From: Zarea fungicola
Lineage: Eukaryota; Ascomycota; Sordariomycetes; Hypocreales; Cordycipitaceae
Reading direction: 5' to 3'
Assembly: GCA_900169235.1 (NCBI GenBank)
Contig: FWCC01000106.1
Location: 1-64,000 of the forward strand
DNA length: 64,000 nt
Shown piece after piece: positions 53,815 to 64,000 of the stretch (positions within the stretch are counted from its first letter, which is position 1; each line of letters opens with the position of its first letter). A program made the position numbers and the translations under genes. The notes below the pieces were generated by a model. It was not told where the DNA came from. It ran no database searches and worked only from the letters and a program-made list of their open reading frames with translations.

Positions 53815-55638
53815 ATGGACGTTGAGGAGTCTCCATGGGCCGACTCGAGCCAAAATCCATCACAGGGCAATGCTCCTGGCAGCTCCCAGCCTGCAGCTGG
53901 CGCAGCGACCAAGGCACCGTCTACGAGCACCTCGTCGTCATCGGCACGCCCATCGCGCGGCCCTCGCCGTTTTGTCGCACCTACCCGCCTCGAGGCCGTG
54001 GAAGATCCTCTCGGCCCGCTGAGCGCCTCCAACGATGACGATGCCGGTGTCGCCGAGGCGAAGCCTCCCGCCCCGCCTCAAAAGGAGCAACTGGTGATGC
54101 GCACGACGATGCCGCCCCAGCAGACCCAGCCGCGACGATCGGCCGACCCTCACCACATTGATGATGATGATCTGGATGCCGAATCAAGAGGCCCCCGTGT
54201 TCCACCCCCCGTGGATGCTGCTCTCCCCAGCGGCAACAAAAGCACTCAGCAGCCGAGTGTCAGCGTTGAGCAGGCAGCCAAGCCAACCTTTCATATCAGC
54301 GTTGGAGATCCGGTCAAGATTGGTGATTTGACAAGCTCTCATATTGTCTACTCTGTGCGAACAAAGGTGAGAATACTCAATTTCTGAGGGATGTGGCGGA
54401 CCGCAAAAACAACTGGCTAACATTGTAGTATAGACTACCTCGCGCGCCTATAAGCAACCCGAGTTCGAGGTGAAGCGTCGGTACCGAGATTTTCTCTGGT
54501 TGTACAACTCCCTCCATGGAAACAACCCTGGTTATGTTGTGCCCCCGCCCCCCGAGAAACAGGCCGTCGGCCGATTTGACAGCAACTTTGTCGAGGCCCG
54601 CCGCGCGGCGCTGGAAAAGATGCTCAATAAAATTACCGCACACCCGACCCTACAACACGACGGCGATGTCAAGATTTTCCTGGAAAGCGAGGCCTTTAAC
54701 GTAGATGTGAAGCAAAAGGAGCGCCGCGAACCTCTGCCGTCGGAGAGCAAGGGAGTGTTTGGCTCACTGGGCATCAATGTCGGCGGCGGCAGCAAGTTTG
54801 TCGAGCAAGACGATTGGTTCCACGAGCGCAAAATATATCTCGATGCGCTAGAGAACCAGCTCCGCGGACTGCTCAAGGCGATGGAGACCATGGTTGGGCA
54901 GCGCAAGATGATGGCCGAGGCTGCCGGCGAGTTTTCTGCTTCGCTGCACGCTCTGTCGACAGTGGAGCTGTCACCGTCCCTTTCCGGGCCGCTGGATGCG
55001 CTCTCTGATCTCCAGCTTACGATTCGTGACGTCTACGACCGTCAGGCCCAGCAGGACGTCTTGACCTTTGGCATCACCATTGAGGAGTACATTCGCCTGA
55101 TTGGTTCTGTAAAGCAGGCCTTTAGCCAGCGCCAAAAGGGCTTCTACGCGTGGCACTCGGCAGAATCGGAGCTGCAGAAGAAGAAGACGACGCAGGACAA
55201 GCTGCTGCGCCAGGGCAAGAGCCAGCAGGACCGCCTAAACCAGATGAACGCCGAAGTGGCTGAGTCGGAGAAGAAGGTGCATCAGGCGAGACTACTATTC
55301 GAAGACATGGGCCGCTGCATGCGATCAGAACTAGATCGATTTGAGCGCGAAAAGGTGGAGGACTTTAAGAGTGGTGTTGAGACATTTTTGGAGAGCGCCG
55401 TGGAAGCTCAGAAGGAGGTATGTGCCAAAAAAAAAATTGCGCGTCTGACCGATCTGTTTGACTAACATTTGGGGTGTTTTAGTTGATCGAGAAGTGGGAG
55501 ACGTTTTTGATGCAGCTCGACGCTGAGGATGATGAGTCCGCATTCTACAGACCTCCGGTATACCAGGCTCAGAACAAGGGTACTGGTGACACGGCCATTG
55601 ACCGGGCGCGAGCCAGAATAGATGACGACTCGGATTAA
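53815..55638 (+). CDS. VPS5: Retromer sorting nexin Vps5 (PX-BAR)
   Basis: Exons 53815-54366, 54434-55417 and 55483-55638, all phase 0, give 563 residues. A disordered acidic N-terminus of 160 residues precedes the PX domain, where KTTSRAYKQPEFEVKRRYRDF holds the phosphoinositide-binding basic cluster. The BAR domain follows, with WFHERKIYLDALENQL and the long coiled-coil helices up to RDFERE-type segments. The third exon supplies the final helix IEKWETFLMQL and an acidic end. Vps5 pairs with Vps17 and bends endosomal membrane for retrograde sorting to the Golgi. At intron 1, two AGs lie five bases apart; only the second keeps the frame. Confidence 0.92.
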
Positions 55639-56736
55639 TACAGTCTGGATTATTCCATGAAATAGTATCATATTTTTGCAAGGCGTTTTGCAGAGGATGC
55701 TCTGACCTGTACTACCTGCTTGTTGTAGGATATACCTACACTAAACCAATGCGTTTTCCTTCATTATTAAGTTAAAGAATAAAAAGAAAACAAGAACAGA
55801 ACGACAGGACTGTGTTTTGCTTTGATTTTGATTTTTTTTCTCATCCCCTTGCCACCTGGCTTGATTACTCTACAGGTAGCTAGGCAAAAGGCTTACGCGG
55901 CGTTTAATGAAGTTGCTCTCTGTGACATTCAACTCATGAGAGTGAAATAAATACAGTGTTCGATCTACGTGGCGTTGGAACTCATATTATACGCATTACA
56001 CCAAGCAAGGTGTCAATTAATAAGGTGAGACTTGCCAGGGTAGTTGCGAATGCATCGACCGGCATCGACTGGCAGATGTGACACTGGGAGGGCCAGGATG
56101 GTGAAACGCCACTTTAGCCTCACATTTTAGTCTCCGCCAAGGAGCTGAGACTTGCCCACGAATCGTCAGCACTGAAGCAGAAGTCATGAGTTGGAACTTC
56201 TCTGCCTACCAGCATGGCATTGCGCTATGGCCTGCCGGCAGGCAACCTGACTAGCAGAGTCCCGCTTCTCTAGTCTATTCGGCACTCGTTGACGACGTAT
56301 TGTTCCAACTAGCTTGGCTGAAATTTCCGCGGGCGATGCCTCTGCTGTTAAAAGGCAAATTTGCGCGAGTGGATATCCGGGTTTGAGGCGTTCTCGCCTC
56401 GCCCCAACTTTCAGCTGCCCCCCCGATTCTCGTTCGACCTGGGCTGTTCATTGTTTCCAATTTAACTGAATCACCAACGTCTTCACCGCGCTTTCAAACT
56501 CCAAGTGCAAGTACTACAATTCCAAGACTTGTTCCGAGACTATCCTCCGCCGAATAGGCATATCTTTTAAGACACAATAGTGAATCAACTTTATCGGAAT
56601 CTTTGGCCGCGCTCTTTGCCGCTGACGCTGCTTGGCCCAAAGGATCGGCATTTCGGACACACTTGTCAGGTTGTTACCACTTCTTGCTTCAAAGCACAAA
56701 ACCCGTCCTTGGTGACGTAAACAAAACTAGGAGAAA
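55639..56736. other. Intergenic region
   Basis: About 1.1 kb before the next gene, with a T-rich run near 55826. No gene recognised. Confidence 0.5.
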
Positions 56737-57204
56737 ATGAATGCGCTGGGAAATCTCCGTATTCTTGATCAGCAAGTTGACAAGTCTCTATGGGCCATTG
56801 AACCCACCGAGGCCGCCAAGTATCAGTTCATCTGGGACAAGACATTCTCGGGCTCGTCGAGAAGCTCACTGGGGGCCCCCAGCACGCCATTTCGGCGCCC
56901 AAGAGACGACGACGAGCACACTCTGGCGTCCATCATTGCAGAACTGCCCGGGGATAAGAAAGACAACTCGCTAGCAGAGAGTCGTGGTGGTGGTCGCCTT
57001 TTCGGTCGCTCCTTGAGTAGAATGCAACAGGTGTTGACGCCCCGGAAGCAGAGGAGGAAGCTGTCGCAAAAGGAAAAGACAGAATATATTTCCGAGGATG
57101 ACAATTCAACGTCGCAAGAATACGACGCCTCTCGACGGTACTCGGAGTCGACGCTTGTTGGCAGATTAAGTTGTGAAGAGGAGAGACAGCAACCAGAGAG
57201 ATGA
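56737..57204 (+). CDS. Uncharacterised protein of 155 residues
   Basis: One exon from an ATG at 56737. It opens LRILDQQVDKSLWAIEP and continues with FIWDKTFSGSSRSS; the first 40 residues look folded, the rest is disordered, basic around residues 98-112 (TPRKQRRKLSQKEK) and acidic near the end. I do not recognise a domain. The frame is clean, and codon use is like that of its neighbours, so I accept it as a gene of unknown function. A 5' intron cannot be excluded because the upstream region is not informative. Confidence 0.55.
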   Translation: MNALGNLRILDQQVDKSLWAIEPTEAAKYQFIWDKTFSGSSRSSLGAPSTPFRRPRDDDEHTLASIIAELPGDKKDNSLAESRGGGRLFGRSLSRMQQVLTPRKQRRKLSQKEKTEYISEDDNSTSQEYDASRRYSESTLVGRLSCEEERQQPER

Positions 57205-57685
57205 CCACCAGGGCAACGCCTATACTGTCTTTTCCTTTTCTTTTGCGTTTTGCTTTCTGGGCATTCGTTTCTAGAACCAGCATGCCTATTTTCCATTTTG
57301 ATTCCATTTGAGCGAATTTGTCCGGGCAAGTCTGTACCTTTGACACTCAACCTTGTGCCTCTTTTGTCAAGCACTGGGTAAAACTCCACTGTCTACGTTT
57401 TGATACCCTTTTTTCTCATCTTTTCAATATTTTCAATATTCTACATATATATATATCTGTCTATCTCAATGTAAAACTATACATAAAGCACGCCATTTAT
57501 GCTTCAACATGCCCCAGGGCCTTTGTCTTTGGAGCTTCAATTAAATGTTTGACAGTGGCATGAAAAATCTTTTATGTAAATATACATGGTGTTACAAAGA
57601 AATGGGATGTGCAGGATAAGAAGTGAAACCCTTCCCAGGTGCAAATACATTTGCTATTCCTTGCCCGTCCCCCCACTCAACCAAT
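57205..57685. other. Convergent 3' region
   Basis: Tails of the 155-residue protein gene and of the mitochondrial ribosomal gene. A short AT dinucleotide run lies near 57445. Nothing else seen. Confidence 0.5.
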
Positions 57686-58234
57686 TTACTTGCGCTTGCC
57701 CTGCTGGGCCTTCTTCCTCCCACTGTCCTGCATCGAGCTCGTGTCCTTGGGCGCATAACCAGCGAGCAAATCCGCAAACGCATCCCCGGTGCCCGAGGCT
57801 CCCTCCGTAGACGATGCGGCCGCCTCCGCGCCGTCTGCCGCAGCACCCTCCTCCTCCGTAGCGGCGGCATCGAAGCCACGGCCGAAACGCTCACGGAACG
57901 CCGCCAGACGTCCGGCCTCGTCCAGCTCCACGTTGCGCAGCGACTTCTCGCTCGGCTGCCATGTGAGCGAGTTGCGCGTGTCCTTGATGGGACGGTACAG
58001 GGGCTCGGGGGAGGTGGTGCGCATGGTGTAGGTCGAGCCGTCGGAGAGACGCACCATTTGCGTAAACTTGTAGGGGCGGCGTGGGCGCGCGATAAACGTG
58101 GCATGTCGTGCGTGCACGCGTAGCGACGCTGATGATATTCTCGTGCTGCTGGTGCTTTGTGTGGTCGTTGTGGAAAGGAGGCACGAGGCGGTGCCGGCGC
58201 GGGTAGGCGCCAGGCCCATGGGAAGCCTCGTCAT
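57686..58234 (-). CDS. Mitochondrial large-subunit ribosomal protein bL31m
   Basis: A single exon of 182 residues from the ATG at 58234. The N-terminus is a mitochondrial presequence-like stretch rich in Arg, Ser and Thr. The core reads RPYKFTQMVRLSDGSTYTMRTTS, then KDTRNSLTWQPSEKSL and DEAGRLAAFRERFGRGFD, matching the fungal form of bL31 (yeast Mrpl36). The C-terminal 60 residues are Ala/Glu-rich and end with a Lys-rich tail, as is common for mitochondrial ribosomal proteins. Confidence 0.85.
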   Translation of the reverse strand: MTRLPMGLAPTRAGTASCLLSTTTTQSTSSTRISSASLRVHARHATFIARPRRPYKFTQMVRLSDGSTYTMRTTSPEPLYRPIKDTRNSLTWQPSEKSLRNVELDEAGRLAAFRERFGRGFDAAATEEEGAAADGAEAAASSTEGASGTGDAFADLLAGYAPKDTSSMQDSGRKKAQQGKRK

Positions 58235-58631
58235 AGCGACTGTGGCGAAGTTTGTAGGCTGGGTGTACGTTTTTGAACGGTAATGTGTGGCCTTTGTTTT
58301 TTTTTGTGACGCTCCTCCTCAATTGACGATCGAATTCATGTATTCCGTTTTGGTGAGCTGTTGCTGTTCTGTGCTGGGTGGTGGACGTATGAGGTGGCTC
58401 CGCAAAAATTCCTGTCAGCCGGCATATGCCTATCGATAAGCCGAGTGAATGAACTTTGGAACTGGCTAGCTGCGACACATGACGATCGCATGATACCTCG
58501 GCGCATCCTTATGTGGCAGCGCATTATACGTTTCTGCTTTCTTTCTATGGACGAATAGCCATTTTTTTTATCCTAGACGAGCAGTTTTCTCCTACGGCCA
58601 GGCTGCGCCTAATAATGCACATACATTCTCG
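58235..58631. promoter_or_regulatory. Divergent promoter region, bL31m / flavin-reductase-fold gene
   Basis: A 0.4-kb gap between opposing starts of two genes that both appear to encode mitochondrial proteins. No further element recognised. Confidence 0.45.
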
Positions 58632-59599
58632 ATGAAGCTGTTCACTGCCTTGCGGCCGTTGTCGCAGATATCAACGCAGTCCACTCTGTCACAGCCTCGC
58701 TCCAAATTGTCCCGATTTCGAATACGACAATGTACAAGACAATTCGGCATGATGCAAGCTGTTAGGAAGCTGCAAGATGGGCTCAGCGTGGCGATTGGCC
58801 TCTGTGATACCATCACAGGACGACCTCTGGCGACAATTCTACCACAAGTGCTGGCACCAATGGTGCAGACAGCCACTGGCCAAGGACCATCTACATGTGG
58901 GATATCATGCACTTTGATCTACTGTTTCTTACGGCTCATCAAATTCAAACAGATACACAGAGCCGTAACTTCCATGTAACGGCACCGATTGCCGTCCCCT
59001 GGCACATCGCCCCGCCATCACCACCTACGACCGACCTCAAAGCCCCAAATCCTCCACCCGAGCAGCTTCGCGCCGTCATGCGGCTCTTATCCCAGTCCGT
59101 CGTCGTGTGCACGGCGGCTGGCAGTGACAATGTGCCCCGCGCCATGACAATGTCGTCGTTTACGTCGTTGACGCTGAAGCCCAAGCCCGTGATTACCTTT
59201 AACATTGCGACACCGAGCCGAACACTGGACGCAATAGAGGCAACTCGGGTTTTCAATATACACATATTATCGGGTGATTCGAGTGGCGCAGCGGTAGCTG
59301 ACCAATTTACGCGTGGAAACGTCAGCAGCGACGTCTTTGCTGGGCTTGAAGAGGTTGTCCTGGAGCCACGAGCCACAAGTACAGCGCCTCCTCTGTTAAG
59401 GGGAAAGGGTGTCGTGCATGTGCTTCAGTGCAGACTTTTAGATGATGAGCCGGTAAGAGGGCTGTTGAGGGTGAGGGACCATGTGATTGCGGTGGCGGAG
59501 GTGGTGGAAATGATACCAGGCCTGGAAAGCAAAGAGTTTGGGCTGGCGTACGCGGATCGCAAATACCGACAAGTCGGGGGCGTCATTTGTAACGATTGA
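58632..59599 (+). CDS. Flavin-reductase-like (FMN-binding split-barrel) protein, probably mitochondrial
   Basis: Proposed exons 58632-58731 and 58953-59599 give 248 residues. The first exon encodes an Arg/Ser/Thr-rich presequence (MKLFTALRPLSQIS), and the join continues into RNFHVTAPIA. The rest has PPEQLRAVMRLLSQSVVVCTA, MTMSSFTSLTLKPKPVITFNI and FNIHILSG, the flavin reductase-like fold. The donor is GTACAA, which is not ideal, but it leaves one base that pairs with the two bases at the acceptor and keeps the frame. An alternative reading starts at 58895 without the first exon. Role is unknown; relatives bind FMN and reduce it or use it in oxidoreductase reactions. Confidence 0.65.
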
Positions 59600-61037
59600 A
59601 ATACATTGCATAAAACAGATTAGTATATTACATTGTATAATAGAGATATACACGGATGGTTTGAACTATCGCTTTCCGGTCTCAGACTTTCTTGCAGTTG
59701 TGTAATTCAGGCCTCATGACTATGCAATGCAGGAATTCAGTGGCGATGAAAGGGATTCCCTGAAGATGATACCAATAGTGCGCTGTCAATGTACGAGGCG
59801 CGATGGACTTTGGTAGATGGCATCCTGTCCGATCGCCGTTAGATCAGGCTGCCAATATGTGGCCGGGCCTGTTGGTCCGAGGCACCAGTAAACTGAGAAA
59901 ATTTTAACGGGGCAATTGGGGACCCTTGTGGCGGCTACCAGGCCAGAAGGTTCTACATCTGTAAATGGAAGTTTCTCCAAGTCACTCGTAGTTAGTCCGC
60001 AGAACGAAGCTATCGTGGGTGAGTGAGAGCAAACAGGGATGTGCTTTAATGGTTTTCTGGGGCTGAGTGCGAATGGCCAAACTTTGCATCGGCGGCATGT
60101 CAGTGTTTGCAAAGGCAAACGCTCACCGTCAGCATCTGTTTACTGGTAATGATCTGGCCAGCCAAGTTAACAAGACGCTACGAAACCAATATGCATAGGT
60201 ACCTGGTACCTCGCTTGCAAGCCCAATGGTGCATTTCAAAAGACAGTTGCTAGGCATACTGGCAACGCCTCCCGCTGCAAAGCTAGGTACCAGAGTACAA
60301 TAACGTACCCACGATCCAGCCTCCCCGCTCACCTAGCTGCCACATAACCGGCAGGCGGTACAGTTTAGCTGCTAGCCCCGCATGTACCTATAATACGTAT
60401 CTACTGCGCAAAGATACAAACAACCCGACAAGGCTACAGGGGCCAGATGCACCGCAGCATGTACTAGAAACATCCCCTCTGTTCTGGCTCCCCCCCCAGC
60501 CAATCATAGCCCGGATGGTTGGTTGCTGTGGAAAGGTGCCTCGCATTTGCTCCGTAGAATCTCATGGAAACTCTGGATAGTGGCGGGCAGACCACGAAAC
60601 GCAGCTCACAGAAACCCTTTTTAGCTGGACCTTCTTGTGCACTCCGCCATCTTTTTCTTCTCTTAATTCTCCCCCTCCCCATCAACTCTCTTCATACCAC
60701 CTTTCTACCTTTTCCCTCAGTGCTTACAGTAGTTCTTTGGCATAGTGCTTGTCTAGAGCTTTGCCAGTCATCTCCTCTTTTCAATTAAAGCGTCTAGGTA
60801 AGTTTACTATGGTCGACTTGTAACGGCTGGTCGGTCAGGCAGAGAATCCTGGAAGCTTGGTCAATCTTGATGGGCATGGATCGCCATTGGCGTAATTGAG
60901 CTGTCACTTGAGAGATTGGTCCAAAACTTGCCTGCTGAGCCTGTTAATCTGTCGTTCACAACTCGTTCACATCCGCCGCCATGGCAGACCGCTAACTCTT
61001 ACGTCTAGAATCACAAAACCCTTCGATACCCCTCACA
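59600..61037. other. Intergenic region and HSP90 promoter
   Basis: About 1.4 kb with no gene. The 3' part holds the HSP90 promoter and an intron in its 5' untranslated region (60798-61008). I searched for nGAAnnTTCn heat-shock elements and saw scattered GAA triplets (for example near 60545-60570) but no convincing array. Confidence 0.5.
60798..61008 (+). other. Probable intron in the HSP90 5' untranslated region
   Basis: GTAAGT at 60798 and TCTAG ending at 61008, with a GCTAAC branch site at 60991-60996, frame 211 nt just upstream of the ATG at 61038. The ATG at 60981 inside it would be removed by splicing, which favours the model. Confidence 0.6.
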
Positions 61038-63211
61038 ATGTCGTCTGAGACCTTCACGTTTCAGGCTGAGATCACTGAGCTTCTCGGTCTCATCATCAAC
61101 GCTGTTTACAGCAACAAGGAGATTTTCCTGAGAGAACTCATCTCCAATGGTTGCGATGCCATCAGCAAGATTGGCTACCAGGCCTTGTCCGACACCGAGC
61201 TGCTCGGTGACAACACGGATCTGCGCATCGACATCGTCGCCGACAAGGAGAACAAGACCCTCACTATCCGTGATACCGGTATTGGTATGACCAAGGCTGT
61301 ATGTACTACCCATTGCAACTGCAAAATGTCGAACTGAGCTAATATTTTTTCCAGGACCTCGTCAACAACCTTGGTACAATTGCCAACTCTGGCACCAAGA
61401 GCTTCATGCACAAGCTCAAGCCTGATTCCATCGTCAGCCTGATTGGTCAGTTCGGTGTTGGTTTCTACGCTGCCTACCTCGTTGCCGACCGAGTTACCGT
61501 CGTCAGCCACCACACCGATGACGAGCAGTACATCTGGGAGTCCGAGGCCGGTGGCACCTTCACCGTCACCGCCGACAACCTCAAGGAGCACCCCGAGAGG
61601 GACCTCGGCCGTGGTACCGCCATCACTCTTCACCTCAAGGAGGAGCAGTTCCAGTACCTTGAGGAGGCCAGAATCAAGGAGGTCATCAAGAAGCACTCCG
61701 CCTTCATGCCCTACCCCATCTACCTCCACGTCTCCAAGGAGACTGAGAAGGAGGTTCCCGATGAGGACCCTGAGGTAGTTGAGGAGGTTGATGATGACAA
61801 GAAGCCCAAGGTCGAGGAGGTCGATGACGATGAGGATGGCGAGAAGAAGAAGAAGACCAAGACCATCAAGGAGACCAAGATTGAGGAGGAGCGCCTCAAC
61901 ATGCAGGAGCCGATTTGGCGTCGCGATGTCAAGGATGTCACCCAGGAGATGTACGCTTCTTTCTACAAGTACATTTCCAACGACTGGGAGGACCACCTTG
62001 CCGTCAAGTTCTTCGAGGTCGCGGGTGCGCTTAACATGAAGTGTCTCCTCTACGTCCCCAAGCGTGCTCCCTTTGATCTCTTTGAGACCAAGAAGACCAA
62101 GAACAACCTGAAGCTCTACGCCGTCAATGTGTTCCTCAACGAGGACACCAGTGAGCTCATCCCTGAGTGGCTCTCCTTCGTCAAGGGTATCGTTGACTCT
62201 AACGACTTGCCCGTCAATCTGGCTCGTGAGTCGGTTCAGCACAGCAGCGTCAAGAAGCTCATCAAGAAGCACGTTGTCAAGAAGTCCATTGAGCTCTTCA
62301 AAGAGATTGCTGAGGACAAGGAGATGTTCGACAAGTTCTACAGCGCTTTCTCCAAGAACATCAAGCTCGGAATCCACGAGGACTCCAACAACCGCAACGA
62401 GCTTGCTAAGCTCCTCCGCTTCAACTCGACCAAGTCTGGTGATGATCAGACCTCGCTCACTGACTACGTTACTCGCATGCCTGAGCAACAGAAGAACATG
62501 TACTACATCACTGGCGAGTCCACTAGCGCCGTCGCCAAGTCGCCCTTCCTTGACGCCCTCAAGGAGAAGGGCTTCGAGGTGCTTTTCCTCGTTGACCCTA
62601 TTGATGAGTATGCCATGACTCAGCTCAAGGAGTTTGAGGGCAAGAAGCTCGTTGATATCACCAAGGACTTTGAGCTTGAGGAGACCGAGGAGGAGAAGGC
62701 TGCCCGCGAGGCTGATGCCAAGGCATTTGAGGAGCTTGCTAAGAGCCTCAAGAACATCCTCGGCGACAAGGTCGAGAAGGTTGTTGTCTCTCAGCTTCTC
62801 GGCCGCGCCCCCTGCGCCATTCGTACCGGTCAGTTCGGCTGGTCCGCTAACATGGAGCGTATCATGAAGGCTCAGGCCCTCCGTGACACCTCCATGTCCA
62901 GCTACATGTCCTCCAAGAAGACTTTTGAGATTTCCTCCAAGTCCCTCATCATCCGGGAGCTCAAGAACAAGATTGACGCCGACGGTGAGAATGACCGCAC
63001 TGTCAAGTCGATGGTTCAGCTTCTCTACGAAACCTCTCTGCTTGTCTCTGGCTTCACCATTGATGAGCCCTCCGCTTTCGCCGAGCGCATCCACAAGCTT
63101 GTCCAGCTTGGCCTCGACATTGATGAGGATGAGGTTGCCACCACTGAGGCCGCCAAGGACGCCCCCTCTGCTGCTGCCGCTGCCGACAGCGCCATGGAGG
63201 AGGTTGACTAA
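61038..63211 (+). CDS. Divergent Hsp90 chaperone
   Basis: Exons 61038-61298 and 61355-63211 give 705 residues, the normal length, in the same numbering as yeast Hsp90 at the N-terminus. Key residues remain: Glu33, Asn37, Asp40, Lys44, Asp79, Gly-rich lid QFGVGFY, middle-domain Arg378 and Gln382 (yeast Arg380 and Gln384), and the MEEVD tail for TPR co-chaperones. Many near-invariant sites differ: [11 protein letters not shown] in place of the usual NASDALDKIRY-type run, Asn98 in place of Lys/Arg, [10 protein letters not shown] in place of the usual SVEGQLEFRA, AVNVF in place of VRRVF, and [12 protein letters not shown] in place of SRExLQQNKIMK. The linker is acidic. Hsp90 is a cytosolic ATP-driven client chaperone. 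Whether this is the only Hsp90 of the organism or a paralogue is not visible here. Confidence 0.92.
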
Positions 63212-63842
63212 ACTTTCAAATCTTTGTGGAAATAAAAGAGTTATCAGTACAAGTGAAAAAGAGTTTTCCGGAGTTTCTATGCTTTGTAACACAGAATTGG
63301 ACTGTGTGAGCCACTTTTCGGCTTTTTAACGAGTTTTTTATGGTTTTTTTTCGCAGTTTATGGCATAATTTTCTATGGCGCTCGTCGAGGACAGCGCAAG
63401 GGATGTATTTTAGCTGTGAATGATTATGAGTTAGACACCAAAGATAACGATGGAGTTTTATCATTGCAAACTTTTGTCCAAAGTAATTCTTCCAAGTGCA
63501 TGTTTGTATAGCCAATCTTATCCTACTTTATTCTGGATGCTAGGGATGGACAAATGTAGGTTTGCAGGTTGCAGGGTAGCAGACTCTGGCTATCAGTAGT
63601 AAATTATAGAAATGGATGTAGAATATATTGAGCGAGCATGATTGATGCTCGCTGGGTATGTTAAACTAGAATGGGACAATGAGATGATGTGAAAAAGACA
63701 TGGCAATCTATGTAGATGAGGTGTACATGATGTTGTAGTGGTCTTCACTCGCCTTCCTTCCAACGTGTACTTGCTCTTTAGCGCGTTGCGCCTTGTAACG
63801 TTATGTATGCATGCATGTATATGTATAGCTGCGGTGGTTTCC

Positions 63843-63859
63843 TTTTTTTTTTTTTTTTT
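63843..63859. repeat. Homopolymer T tract followed by A- and C-runs
   Basis: Seventeen T, then an A-rich run, and nine C near 63892. Low-complexity sequence that assemblers often get wrong in length. Confidence 0.85.
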
Positions 63860-63935
63860 AAAAGAAAAAAAAGGGAAAGTATTTCTACCATCCCCCCCCC
63901 CTTGATTCTTCTCTTTCAAATCAAAACTGCTTCTC

Positions 63936-64000
63936 TCAAATCAAAACGTAGAGGGCACAAATCAGCGAGAGGCCCAAAATCATGGAGCACCAAAAGCAGA
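63936..64000 (-). CDS. Possible C-terminal end of a membrane protein (gene runs off the window)
   Basis: On the minus strand the last 21 codons before a TGA at 63936-63938 read CFWCSMILGLSLICALYVLI, a hydrophobic segment that would suit a C-terminal membrane helix. There is too little to identify a family or to exclude chance; the sequence beyond the window would decide it. Confidence 0.25.
   Translation of the reverse strand, partial: CFWCSMILGLSLICALYVLI

Larger units (their letters stand above)
63212..64000. other. 3' flank of HSP90
   Basis: Mostly untranslated or intergenic. Includes 17 T at 63843-63859, an A-rich run and a short run of C at 63892-63900. A possible gene tail on the minus strand is listed separately. 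Confidence 0.5.

Noticed and set aside
60440..60800. Heat-shock elements before HSP90
   Set aside because: GAA and TTC triplets occur, but not in the alternating five-base pattern needed to claim an element.
61175..63292. 705-codon open frame on the strand opposite HSP90
   Set aside because: It mirrors the Hsp90 coding exon. Strong codon bias of highly expressed genes produces such long antisense frames. The translation is Leu/Val/Gly-rich, with no family resemblance.
1..64000. tRNA, rRNA and CRISPR search
   Set aside because: I looked for tRNA A/B boxes in the intergenic regions and found no complete cloverleaf. No CRISPR-type regular repeats occur, as expected in a fungus.

Overview
This window is nuclear DNA of a filamentous ascomycete. 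Short spliceosomal introns (about 50 to 220 nt, GT..AG with CTAAC/CTGAT-type branch points) interrupt most genes. The readable products (Sec22, Elp5, Med11, TAF5, Vps5, a Ytp1-like protein, mitochondrial bL31, Hsp90, a C-terminal Nramp fragment) are eukaryotic and fungal in style. Family resemblance points to Sordariomycetes and probably Hypocreales, but that placement is inference. All exon structures were worked out by hand from splice signals, reading frame and family conservation.

Layout. 1-12 kb: the 3' end of an Nramp metal transporter, a gene-poor stretch, a zinc-finger-like protein ending in a CaaX box, Sec22, a secreted six-cysteine protein with a Gly/Ser linker, Elongator subunit Elp5 and an Asx-homology protein. 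12.2-35.1 kb: an apparent specialised-metabolism cluster made of two paralogous glycosyltransferases flanking an ABC-B exporter, an O-methyltransferase, a flavin monooxygenase, an FkbM-family methyltransferase, a 2-oxoglutarate/Fe(II) oxygenase, an AIF-like FAD oxidoreductase and a siderophore-transporter-type MFS protein. 35-42 kb: an acidic protein with a SUMO-interacting-type motif, a small basic nuclear-type protein, and a Ytp1-like membrane protein. 42-45 kb: a gene-poor stretch that may hold relics of mobile DNA. 45-64 kb: a 1484-residue membrane-ankyrin protein followed by conserved genes (Med11, TAF5, Vps5, bL31m, a flavin-reductase-fold protein, Hsp90).

The cluster holds tailoring and transport functions but no PKS, NRPS, terpene cyclase, prenyltransferase, P450 or cluster-specific zinc-cluster regulator inside the window. 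It may act on a scaffold made elsewhere, take in an external compound, or use an unrecognised core. Two glycosyltransferases next to an O-methyltransferase suggest glycosylation followed by methylation, with the ABC and MFS proteins moving the product.

The second notable item is the Hsp90 gene: intact and 705 codons long with the MEEVD tail, but substituted at many positions that are nearly invariant in other Hsp90s, including residues near the nucleotide site and the middle-domain catalytic loop.
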